A DNA stretch of 10,858 nucleotides from Candidatus Cloacimonadota bacterium. Lineage in GTDB: Bacteria > Cloacimonadota > Cloacimonadia > Cloacimonadales > TCS61. Under the pieces are notes generated by a model. It ran no database searches. It saw only the letters and a list, made by a program, of their open reading frames with translations, and had not been told where the DNA came from. Shown piece by piece: positions 1-6,830 of the stretch (within the stretch, counting starts at the first letter, position 1; the number at the start of each line of letters is the position of its first letter). A program made the position numbers and the translations under genes. Where the stretch lies: NCBI GenBank assembly GCA_030596265.1, contig JAUVKM010000042.1, positions 1 to 10,858 of the forward strand. The letters run 5' to 3'.

Positions 1-1
1 A

Positions 2-70
2 ATGTCAAGAAATTTAAGAATTCCAATTATTATGTTCAAGAGTTCAAATAATTTTAGATATTCTTGACAT
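2..70. repeat. Nested inverted repeats upstream of the asparaginase operon
   Basis: ATGTCAAGAA at 2-11 is perfectly complementary to TTCTTGACAT at 61-70. Inside it, AATTATT (25-31) pairs with AATAATT (47-53), leaving a 15-nt loop that carries GTTCAA twice (34-39 region and 42-47). The region could fold as an interrupted long hairpin in the leader or act as an operator. The right arm contains TTGACA (64-69), a perfect -35-like hexamer, but no good -10 lies 16-18 nt downstream; the nearest candidate, TGCTACAGA at 91-99, is too far. The pairing is seen directly; the function is unknown. Confidence 0.5.
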
Positions 71-115
71 CCAAACCAGTACATTTTTTCTGCTACAGAT
101 GATTCGAGGTTAATT

Positions 116-1096
116 ATGAAGAAGAAGATATTGATTATAACTACAGGCGGCACAATCGCCATGAAGCATAACAGCCCTTTTGGTGTGATCCCAAACGATG
201 AATTTGTAGAACATTTACGCTCCTTCCCTCAATTAGAAGAAATCGCTATAATTGATGTATATGAATTTTCTAATATTCCAAGTCCATTCATAGATCCAAA
301 TATAATGCTGAAACTTGCAAAAATAATTGATAAAAAGATTAAAGATTATAATGGTGTAGTTGTTACTCATGGAACTGACACGCTGGAAGAGACCGCTTAT
401 ATGTTGGATCTTATTTTAAAAACAAATATGCCAGTAATTATAACAGCTGCAATGCGCAGTAGCTCTGAACTTGGTCTTGATGGACCCAGAAATATTGTTG
501 GTGCAGTACGTGTTGCAGGGGCAGATCGCTCCTCAAATCGTGGTGTGCTGGTTGTGATGAATGATGAGATCGATTCTGCGCGTGATGTTGTGAAAACAGA
601 TTCCAGTAAAACCGATGCATTTGTAAGTCCTTCACTTGGTCTTCTGGGGGTAGTTGATCCTGATAAAATTATATTCTACCGTAAATCTGAAGAACATGAA
701 AAGATTCTTACAGATTCAATCGAGCCAAATATTGACCTTATAAAATGCTGCAGCGGAATGGATGGGAGATTTATAGAATCTTCAATCCATAATGGCGCAA
801 AAGCAATAGTTATAGAAGCATTTGGAAGAGGTAATGTTCCAAAAACGATAATACCATCTCTTGAGAAAGCTATAAAGAACAATATACTAGTTGTACTTGT
901 TTCGCGCACTTATACAGGACGCGTCTTGGCAGAATACGGTTATGAAGGAGGAGGATTATTCCTTCAGAAAAAAGGTGTCCTATTGGGTGGAGATCTAAAA
1001 GGACCAAAGATGCGAATTAAATTAATGGCATTATTTGGAAAATTTAAAAATGCAACTAATGTGAAAAAATATTTATTAACTAATAAGGAAAACTAA
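116..1096 (+). CDS. L-asparaginase (type I/II asparaginase family), cytoplasmic
   Basis: Hydrolyses L-asparagine to aspartate and ammonia. The 326 residues match the usual family length. The first catalytic signature TTGGTIA is at residues 9-15 (nucleophile Thr10 by family analogy). The second, VVTHGTDTLEE, starts near residue 82 and contains the Thr87-Asp88 pair. It is followed by an ITAAMR strand (109-114), ELGLDGPRN and the NDEIDSARDVVK segment, which ends in the conserved Lys160. There is no signal peptide, so it should act in the cytosol, unlike secreted high-affinity type II enzymes. A good Shine-Dalgarno (GAGG, 106-109) lies 6 nt before the ATG. It is the first gene of a four-gene plus-strand operon; its stop is directly abutted by the antiporter ATG. 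The name ansA or ansB cannot be assigned from sequence alone. Glutaminase side activity or a Glu-tRNA amidotransferase GatD-like role is less likely, because no N-terminal GatD domain is present. Confidence 0.93.
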   Translation: MKKKILIITTGGTIAMKHNSPFGVIPNDEFVEHLRSFPQLEEIAIIDVYEFSNIPSPFIDPNIMLKLAKIIDKKIKDYNGVVVTHGTDTLEETAYMLDLILKTNMPVIITAAMRSSSELGLDGPRNIVGAVRVAGADRSSNRGVLVVMNDEIDSARDVVKTDSSKTDAFVSPSLGLLGVVDPDKIIFYRKSEEHEKILTDSIEPNIDLIKCCSGMDGRFIESSIHNGAKAIVIEAFGRGNVPKTIIPSLEKAIKNNILVVLVSRTYTGRVLAEYGYEGGGLFLQKKGVLLGGDLKGPKMRIKLMALFGKFKNATNVKKYLLTNKEN

Positions 1097-2335
1097 ATGT
1101 TAAACATTCTTGAAATGATGAAGCAATATTTTGCTCATCACATAATTTTCAGTGCTGGGTTACTGCTTATTGTCGGATACATTTTCGGACAATTAGCTGA
1201 GAAGATAAAGCTTCCAACAATCACCGGATACATCCTTGCCGGTGTCGTTATCGGAAGTTCAGGATTGAAATTGATCCGGCATGAAAATATGGAGATATTA
1301 TACATACTATCTGAAATCACGCTTTCATTTATTGCAGTTATTATTGGTGGCGAATTCTCATTTCATAAACTCAAGTTATATGGGAAAAAGATCCTCATTC
1401 TTACTCTAACTCAGATGTTCCTAACTTTCTTCCTGGTTTCATTCGGTCTTTTAGCAATTGGATTCTCTAATTATATTGCCTTTGTTCTTGGTGCAATTTC
1501 GGCAGCGACAGCTCCGGCGGCAACAGTTGTAATTGTAGAAAAACTCAAAGCCAGAGGAAAATTCGTAGATTACCTCTATGGAATTGTTGCTTTAGACGAT
1601 GCAGGGACAGTGATTTTGTTTTCTGTAGCCTTCGCCATTTCCGGATCAATGATGGGAGATGTTCAGGTTAGTATTTCACATTCTGTAATCCATGCTTTAA
1701 AAGAGATCATTATTTCCATTATTATTGGTGTTGTTAGTGGCCTAATAATCCATTTTGTAACAATTAAAAAACATAATTTGAATGAGATCAAGATCATCTC
1801 TTTAGGTATAATTTTCATTACAACCTCAATAGCGATCAGCCTGCATCTATCACCACTCATAGCTAATATGACTTTAGGAATGTTGATAATTAATATGAAT
1901 AAAAAGAATGCTCGAATCCTCTTCTCTTTTCAACCGATGACTCCACCTTTGTATGCTATCTTCTTCGCAATAGCAGGAGCTGAATTAAACCTTGCTGTTT
2001 TTAAAGATCCCATAATTCTATTAGCTGGGATCGTATACATAACTTTAAGATTCTTAGGAAAGTATTTTGGGATTTTCTTAAGTGGAGCTGTATTAAAAAT
2101 AGAAAAACCAATAAGAAATTATCTTGGTTTAAGTTTACTCCCTCAAGCTGGAGTTGCAATCGGGTTAATGCTATTCGTTCAGGCTTCTCCTATCGTGCAA
2201 CAAGCAACATCAACAATCCAAAACGAAATTGCTCATATGACAAATATCATATTGATGTCTGTATTTGTTAATGAAGTTATTGGACCTCCACTATCAAAAT
2301 TTGCTATCATAAAAAATCTGAAAAGGAGAATATAA
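1097..2335 (+). CDS. CPA2-family cation/proton antiporter (Na+/H+ exchanger domain only)
   Basis: Integral membrane exchanger of 412 residues with about 12 hydrophobic segments. The first region carries the family-typical KLPTITGYILAGVVIG (residues 38-53). The unwound helix motif SAATAPAATVVIVEKL is at about 135-150. The ion-binding acidic pair is in ALDDAG at Asp167-Asp168. By analogy with NapA/NhaA, two adjacent Asp residues favour electrogenic exchange over the QD motif of KefC. The protein ends right after the last helix (NLKRRI), with no RCK/TrkA-N or UspA regulatory tail of the kind many CPA2 proteins carry. The separate EIIA-like protein encoded next may supply regulation. The gene starts on the base after the asparaginase stop, with AAGGAA at 1085-1090 as ribosome site. 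Its stop overlaps the next start by one base. The transported ion (Na+, K+ or NH4+) cannot be told from sequence. Confidence 0.9.
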   Translation: MLNILEMMKQYFAHHIIFSAGLLLIVGYIFGQLAEKIKLPTITGYILAGVVIGSSGLKLIRHENMEILYILSEITLSFIAVIIGGEFSFHKLKLYGKKILILTLTQMFLTFFLVSFGLLAIGFSNYIAFVLGAISAATAPAATVVIVEKLKARGKFVDYLYGIVALDDAGTVILFSVAFAISGSMMGDVQVSISHSVIHALKEIIISIIIGVVSGLIIHFVTIKKHNLNEIKIISLGIIFITTSIAISLHLSPLIANMTLGMLIINMNKKNARILFSFQPMTPPLYAIFFAIAGAELNLAVFKDPIILLAGIVYITLRFLGKYFGIFLSGAVLKIEKPIRNYLGLSLLPQAGVAIGLMLFVQASPIVQQATSTIQNEIAHMTNIILMSVFVNEVIGPPLSKFAIIKNLKRRI

Positions 2336-3147
2336 TGGAATTTTCGGAAATTGTTAAACTAGAGTGTTGTGAAGTTGATTTCACTGCTAAAAATAAAAAT
2401 GATGCATTACACAATATTGGTAAACTACTTAAACGAAGCAGGGAATTCAGAAATATTGAAGAAGATATAATTTTTAAAGCTCTCAAAGAAAGAGAAGAGA
2501 TGGGAAGTACAGGATTTAGCAGAGGAATTGCTATTCCTCACTGTCAACTGGGAGGTATTGATCATTTTATCATTGCAATAGCGATTTGCAAAAAAGGCAT
2601 TAATTTTGATTCCCTTGATAAAAAAAAATCCAGGATATTTGTTACAATAGTCGGACCTAAAGGTGATAGAGGAACACATTTAAAACTATTAGCACAAGTT
2701 TCTCAAATTCTAAAAGAACCTCATGTGATAGATGAAATATTGCAATCAACTACAAAGATTGGACTCTATGAAGAATTCCTTCGGAATACAAATAATATAA
2801 AAACAATTACGAAAAAGGGGAAAGAAGTTTTGATGATGCTTACAGTTAAAGATGAAAGCATAATGCAGGATATTACAGAAGTATTCGTAGAATACGGAAT
2901 TCAAGATTCGATTATTCTTGAAACTCAAAATATGGAAAACCTGCTTTCTACAACTCCTCTTTTCATGGGATTTTTTAATTTCACTTCAGAGCAAAATGCT
3001 CTCACAAAGATTATTCTCATTAAGTTGACAAAAGATCACATAAATGCGTTGATTAAGGGTCTAGAAGATGTATTCGGAGATCTAAATACTTACTCTGCAC
3101 TTAGTATTCTCGTACTCGATATCTTTTTCTCAAAAGGAAATATGTAA
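2335..3147 (+). CDS. PTS EIIA type-2 (fructose/nitrogen-like) domain protein with a PII-like C-terminal domain
   Basis: Residues 1 to about 150 form a PTS EIIA type-2 domain. The phospho-acceptor loop STGFSRGIAIPH ends at His69, followed by KKGINFDSLD and the second family histidine in GTHLKLLAQV (His115). The remaining ~105 residues (from EVLMMLTVKDE, about 165-270) are not part of EIIA. They begin with a beta strand, a helix and then EYGIQDSIILET, which resembles the first beta-alpha-beta unit of PII/CutA-like ferredoxin folds; this is my inference. No EIIB, EIIC or HPr gene is nearby, so sugar transport is unlikely. Wedged between the antiporter and the C-S lyase with 1-nt overlaps on both sides, it more likely regulates the antiporter in response to phosphorylation and a small ligand, much as EIIA-Ntr regulates K+ systems. 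AGGAG at 2324-2328 precedes the start. Confidence 0.82.
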   Translation: MEFSEIVKLECCEVDFTAKNKNDALHNIGKLLKRSREFRNIEEDIIFKALKEREEMGSTGFSRGIAIPHCQLGGIDHFIIAIAICKKGINFDSLDKKKSRIFVTIVGPKGDRGTHLKLLAQVSQILKEPHVIDEILQSTTKIGLYEEFLRNTNNIKTITKKGKEVLMMLTVKDESIMQDITEVFVEYGIQDSIILETQNMENLLSTTPLFMGFFNFTSEQNALTKIILIKLTKDHINALIKGLEDVFGDLNTYSALSILVLDIFFSKGNM

Positions 3148-4316
3148 TGAATAGATTCGATCAGATCATTGATCGTAAGAATACAAAATGCTATAAATGG
3201 GATTACAATAAAGAGATATTTGGGAAGGAAAAACTACTTTCGATGTGGGTTGCTGATATGGATTTTCAAGCACCACAAGAGGTTTTGAAAGTTCTACAAA
3301 AACGTGTCGATCATGGTGTTTTTGGATATACTGGTCTTACCGATTCTTTTTATGATTCCATAATAAACTGGATGAAGGAAAGATTTGATTGGGAGGTAAA
3401 AAAAGACTGGATTATTGCAACTCCTGGGATCGTTCCATCTATTAATTTTGCTATACAAACCTACACTAAAGAGAAGAATAAAATTCTAGTTCAAACTCCG
3501 GTTTATTATCCTTTCTTTACTTCCATAAAGAATAATAATCGTAAACTTGTTATATCTGAACTTAAATTGATAGATGATCATCATGAAATGGATTTTATTG
3601 ATCTGGAAAAGAAACTGGCTGATGATGTGAAAATGATGATATTATGCAGTCCGCATAATCCAGTCAGCAGAGTTTGGAAACTTGAAGAATTGCAACGAGT
3701 TTCTGAATTGTGTCTGAAATATAATGTGCTTCTTATTTCTGATGAAATTCATTCCGATTTAATTTTTAGTAACAATAAACATATCCCAATTCCAACTATT
3801 TCTAAAGATATTGCGAATAACACTCTCACGATGTTCGCACCCAGCAAAACTTTTAATGTAGCTGGATTATCATTATCTTATCTGATAATACCTAATAAAA
3901 AAATTAGAATTCAATTTCAGAAGACGTTGCTTAATTTAGGATTACACGGTGGCAATGTATTCGGGATCGAGGCACTGGAAGCATCTTATCGGTATGGACA
4001 GAAGTGGTTGAAAGAATTACTTATTTATATTGAAGATAATTACACTTTCGCCCAACAATATCTGCAAAACAATATCCCCAAGATCAAAGTTATTAGAATG
4101 GAAGGGACATATCTTTTGTGGCTTGATTGCCGTGAATTAGATCTTTCACAGAAAGAACTTGTAAATCTATTTATCAATAAAGCAGGATTAGCATTGAATG
4201 ATGGATCTAAATTTGGTAAAGGTGGAGAAGGTTTTATGCGCATGAATCTAGGATGTTCAAGGAAATTAATTGAGAAAGCCTTAAGTCAGTTGAAATCAGC
4301 TGTTAAAAAATTTTAA
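3147..4316 (+). CDS. MalY/PatB-family PLP-dependent C-S lyase (cystathionine beta-lyase-like aminotransferase)
   Basis: Fold-type I PLP enzyme of 389 residues, the normal length for MalY/PatB. It probably cleaves cystathionine or cysteine conjugates to pyruvate, ammonia and a thiol; the exact substrate is not certain. Hallmarks: WVADMDFQAP (34-43) near the N-terminus, FGYTG (59-63), TPVYYPF (117-123) where Tyr120 stacks on PLP, CSPHNP (167-172) with Asn171, SDEIHSDLIF (198-207) with Asp199 for the pyridine nitrogen, and APSKTFNVAG (231-240) with the Schiff-base Lys234. Near the C-terminus, GFMRMNLGCSR gives the carboxylate-binding Arg365. The usual PHNPxGRVW reads PHNPVSRVW, a minor deviation. 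It is the last gene of the operon, starts on the last base of the previous stop codon with AAGGAAA at 3134-3140, and is followed 20 nt later by a hairpin terminator. A regulatory role like that of E. coli MalY is possible but nothing here supports it. Confidence 0.92.
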   Translation: MNRFDQIIDRKNTKCYKWDYNKEIFGKEKLLSMWVADMDFQAPQEVLKVLQKRVDHGVFGYTGLTDSFYDSIINWMKERFDWEVKKDWIIATPGIVPSINFAIQTYTKEKNKILVQTPVYYPFFTSIKNNNRKLVISELKLIDDHHEMDFIDLEKKLADDVKMMILCSPHNPVSRVWKLEELQRVSELCLKYNVLLISDEIHSDLIFSNNKHIPIPTISKDIANNTLTMFAPSKTFNVAGLSLSYLIIPNKKIRIQFQKTLLNLGLHGGNVFGIEALEASYRYGQKWLKELLIYIEDNYTFAQQYLQNNIPKIKVIRMEGTYLLWLDCRELDLSQKELVNLFINKAGLALNDGSKFGKGGEGFMRMNLGCSRKLIEKALSQLKSAVKKF

Positions 4317-4334
4317 GAACTTAAATATAACAAA

Positions 4335-4365
4335 AAAAGGGACCCTTTATGAAGGATCCCCTTTT
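4335..4365. terminator. Bidirectional intrinsic terminator between convergent operons
   Basis: GGGA (4339-4342) pairs with TCCC (4357-4360) and CCTT (4344-4347) pairs with AAGG (4352-4355), with one C/A mismatch and a TATG loop. The A-run at 4332-4338 and T-run at 4362-4365 extend the stem past one bulged C. They give a U-tract on either strand. The hairpin sits 18 nt after the lyase stop and 10 nt beyond the lipoprotein stop, so it can end both transcripts. Confidence 0.85.
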
Positions 4366-4375
4366 CTTACTATTT

Positions 4376-6307
4376 TTATCTATGAAACTCATCATACAGA
4401 ATATTATCCCATACTTCCCAATAATTAGGATTACCATCCCAATTATAAACACCTTGCCAATCACCATCGGCTGGAACAGTAACACCACCATCGCCATTGG
4501 CATCTCCGCCATGTAAGTCATCTTTATATGAAGTAAACCAAACCCCGGGAGCATCCCAGTTTATCAGGTTATCTCCCATATAATCCAGAGAACCACCATC
4601 AAATTTGAAGATAACATTTTCGGCAATAGTCAGAGAATTGCCTGTATCAATATTGATTCCCTGCGCCAAAGCACAGAAAGGTACTTCGGTTTCCATCCAT
4701 GAGATATTTCCAATTATATTGCAGCTTGTTCCCTGATTATCTACATAAATTCCATTGTATAGATTATTCTGAGTAGGACTTTCCGGATTATGGAAAATAT
4801 TGCTTGAATCCAAGTTAAGTGAACCATTTATTCTCAATGGCTTTTCGTTATTATAGAATTGGTTAAAAGCTATATAAGTTCCTGCATCCGCAAGCCAGGC
4901 ATTAAGAACACAATTGCTTGCACCTTTATTATGTACAAAATTGCAATTAGTAACGCTAACAGTAGTTCCTGCATCTAAAACCAAAGTATGATCTGCACTG
5001 TAACCTCCACCATAAAAGAACTTACAGTAGTCAAAAGAAGATATATTATTTGTTTCCAGAATTTTAATATAGCCCCAGTCTCCCGGACCAGCCGAGGTTA
5101 TAGAATCATCATTATTTGTATCTCCCCCTACACTATCATCTTTGTAAGAAGTAAACCAGATTGGTTGAGACATTGTCCCTTCTGCAATTAGTGTACCACG
5201 CACCCACCAATCGTTATTCTGCAATTTGATCATCACACCCGGAGAAAGTGTTAATGATTTTCCTAAAGCGATAGTCAACTCACCACCATCAAAAACGAAT
5301 GGTACTTCAGTTTCGCTCCAGGTTATGTCTCCTTCAACTACCATATTATTTACCTGGATACCATTATGATCATTCACATCAGAACGACTGTTGGGAGCAT
5401 GGAAAATGTTAGAATCATCAATATCAAATGAACAATTGATATTCAGTGGCCAGGTGTTATCGTAAAATACGTTATTCTGAATTACCGTTTCTGTATCGGC
5501 AAGACTTGCATCAAGAGCACCTTGATCTCCCTGGTTGTGAGCAAATGTACAATTTGTAACACTAGCATTGGTTTCTGAATCTAAAGGCATTACATACCTA
5601 TCCTGATAACTTCCGCCGTAATAGATTTCACAATAATCAAAGCTTGATTGATTATTACTTCCGGCAATAGAAATGTATCTCCAATCACCTCGGGCAGGAA
5701 CGGTTGAATTGTTGTTGCCATTTGTATCACCACCATGAGCATCATCGTGCCAGGAAGTAAAAATAATAGGCATAAGTTCTGATCCTTCGGCTATTATCAA
5801 ACCACCGGAATTCCCCAAAACACTAAAACTAGCAGAATCCTTAAATTTTATTAAAGTTCCAGATTCGATTGTTAGAACAGCCTGAATAAGAATTTCCCCA
5901 TCTATAAGATATATATTGTTATTAGTCCAAGTTGTGTTTCCTACGATATTATTTTCAATTAAAACAACAGTAATAGGTTGAAGTTGGAAATTTATATTAG
6001 TAGATTCTCCTGCGTCAACTTCGACATCTTCTTTAACCTGCATATTAAATCCTTCGGCAGTGCAGGTAAATGTGTAAGTACCTTCATCAATTTCGAAAGA
6101 ATAGGTTCCACCAACTCCAGAGGTTGCTACATTAACAGTACCGTCATTAATAGTAGCGCCACTAATAGCCTCACCTGTGTTTGCATTAGTTACAATACCT
6201 TCTACAGTTCCCGGTTCATCAATTGAAGTAGGATCTTCCTCACATCCAATCAATAATAACCCAAAGACAATAATTAGAACTGCTAATAATTTGTTAAGAT
6301 TTGTCAT
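4376..6307 (-). CDS. Surface lipoprotein: carboxypeptidase-regulatory-like domain plus tandem beta-helix units
   Basis: Predicted lipoprotein of 643 residues. The signal peptide ends in the lipobox LLIGC with Cys22, then an acidic EEDPTS linker. Residues 33-111 form a carboxypeptidase-regulatory-like beta-sandwich (GTVEGIVTNANTGEAISGA, GGTYSFEIDEGTYTF). The rest consists of parallel beta-helix units of about 205 residues beginning near 124, 327 and 534. Each has a xxxW start, a GxxLTI..GVxIKF strand region and an FTSxxDDxxGGDxNxxxxxT...GDW motif at 183, 385 and 591. The first two units continue with SSFDYCxxxYGGxY, NCxFxHN and DSNIFH. The third stops soon after its GDW with a Trp/Asp-rich tail. 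GGAGGG at 6313-6318 lies 5 nt before the ATG. No catalytic site is recognisable; adhesion or polysaccharide binding is possible but unproven. It has no T9SS sorting domain, so it is probably Lol-anchored. Its own promoter was not identified. Confidence 0.85.
   Translation of the reverse strand: MTNLNKLLAVLIIVFGLLLIGCEEDPTSIDEPGTVEGIVTNANTGEAISGATINDGTVNVATSGVGGTYSFEIDEGTYTFTCTAEGFNMQVKEDVEVDAGESTNINFQLQPITVVLIENNIVGNTTWTNNNIYLIDGEILIQAVLTIESGTLIKFKDSASFSVLGNSGGLIIAEGSELMPIIFTSWHDDAHGGDTNGNNNSTVPARGDWRYISIAGSNNQSSFDYCEIYYGGSYQDRYVMPLDSETNASVTNCTFAHNQGDQGALDASLADTETVIQNNVFYDNTWPLNINCSFDIDDSNIFHAPNSRSDVNDHNGIQVNNMVVEGDITWSETEVPFVFDGGELTIALGKSLTLSPGVMIKLQNNDWWVRGTLIAEGTMSQPIWFTSYKDDSVGGDTNNDDSITSAGPGDWGYIKILETNNISSFDYCKFFYGGGYSADHTLVLDAGTTVSVTNCNFVHNKGASNCVLNAWLADAGTYIAFNQFYNNEKPLRINGSLNLDSSNIFHNPESPTQNNLYNGIYVDNQGTSCNIIGNISWMETEVPFCALAQGINIDTGNSLTIAENVIFKFDGGSLDYMGDNLINWDAPGVWFTSYKDDLHGGDANGDGGVTVPADGDWQGVYNWDGNPNYWEVWDNILYDEFHR
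4451..5938 (-). repeat. Three ~205-residue tandem repeats within the lipoprotein gene (third unit truncated)
   Basis: Unit 1 covers about residues 124-326, unit 2 327-533 and unit 3 534-619. The acidic FTSxxDDxxGGDxN loops lie at 5711-5761, 5105-5155 and 4487-4537, so the spacing is regular at 202 and 206 residues. The units are diverged at DNA level, which suggests old duplication rather than recent expansion. The Asp/Asn-rich loop resembles calcium-binding loops of secreted beta proteins; metal binding is inferred. Confidence 0.8.
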
Positions 6308-6414
6308 TGTTACCCTCCTACAATAATAATTCTCTTCATTTGCACTTTACTAAAAACAAAAAAAAATAAACTTACGTCAAGATTTTAATTATTTAATCAT
6401 TAATTGTTGATAAG
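6308..6414. other. Intergenic spacer between the lipoprotein and ATL genes, no firm promoter found
   Basis: The 107 nt are extremely AT-rich. On the minus strand, TTGACG at 6380-6375 looks like a -35 box, but the expected -10 region is a run of T residues (6366-6352) with no TATAAT-like hexamer at 16-18 nt. The lipoprotein ribosome site is at 6313-6318. A separate promoter is plausible given the spacing, yet I cannot place it. Confidence 0.3.
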
Positions 6415-6723
6415 TTACATATTTTCCCACTGGTATTTTTTCAAATAAATTCTGCCGTTTATAACCTGAATCCCTTCACTTTCAAGCATAGCTTTCTGCA
6501 TTTCAAAACCATCACCAGATTTCATTGATATTTTCCCTTGAGAATTGATTACACGATGCCATGGAAGATCATACTTATCGGAAGATGAGTGAAGAATTCT
6601 TGAAATTTGTCGAACAGCTTTATTGTTCCCTGCCAGCGTTGCAATTTGTCCATACGTAGCAACCTTTCCTATTGGAATTTTTTGTATGATCTCGATAACC
6701 CGTTTACTGAAAAGTGAAATCAT
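6415..6723 (-). CDS. Alkyltransferase-like protein (ATL), catalytically inactive MGMT homolog
   Basis: Small 102-residue protein with only the C-terminal DNA-binding domain of O6-methylguanine-DNA methyltransferase. Matching motifs are IPIGKVATYGQIA (17-29), with the base-flipping Tyr24, and the helix-turn-helix KAVRQISRIL (35-44), with Arg38 as the likely finger. The active-site motif reads LPWHRVIN (53-60). The alkyl-accepting Cys of PCHRV is replaced by Trp55, exactly as in E. coli YbaZ-type ATLs. ATLs bind O6-alkylguanine and hand the lesion to nucleotide excision repair without transferring the alkyl group (known of the family). AGGAG at 6729-6733 lies 5 nt before the ATG. It stands between the PGK-like operon and the lipoprotein gene with about 107 nt on each side, so it may have its own promoter. 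It has no functional tie to its neighbours that I can see. Confidence 0.92.
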   Translation of the reverse strand: MISLFSKRVIEIIQKIPIGKVATYGQIATLAGNNKAVRQISRILHSSSDKYDLPWHRVINSQGKISMKSGDGFEMQKAMLESEGIQVINGRIYLKKYQWENM

Positions 6724-6743
6724 TATAGCTCCTACACTTAAAT

Positions 6744-6818
6744 TGTCGCTAAGAACACAAAATCACACTAAGATGATTTTATTAGTATTTCTTAGTGAAC
6801 TTCGTGGCTAATATTTTT
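6744..6818. repeat. Degenerate intergenic palindromic repeat with CACTAAGA/CACGAAG words
   Basis: CACTAAGA (6766-6773) and TCTTAGTG (6790-6797) are perfect complements around a 16-nt loop. Outside them the flanks hold related words: GTCGCTAAGAACACAAAATCA on the left and AACTTCGTGGCTAATA on the right, which reads TATTAGCCACGAAGTT on the other strand. This makes an imperfect palindrome of about 75 bp. It fills most of the gap between the PGK-like and ATL genes and has no coding potential. It looks like a decayed dispersed intergenic repeat. A terminator role for the PGK-like operon is possible, although no T-run follows directly. Confidence 0.5.
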
Positions 6819-6830
6819 TGTCCTAAAAAA

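Noticed and set aside
64..99. Sigma-70 promoter for the asparaginase operon
   Set aside because: TTGACA is perfect, but the only -10-like sequence (TACAGA, 94-99) is 24 nt away, too far for normal spacing.
6352..6370. A-rich run as a terminator of the ATL gene
   Set aside because: No stable GC-bearing stem precedes it on either strand.
6351..6380. Promoter for the lipoprotein gene using TTGACG on the minus strand
   Set aside because: The position of the -10 box falls in a T-run with no TATAAT-like hexamer.
6415..6723. Active O6-methylguanine-DNA methyltransferase
   Set aside because: The acceptor Cys is Trp in PWHRV and the N-terminal MGMT domain is absent.
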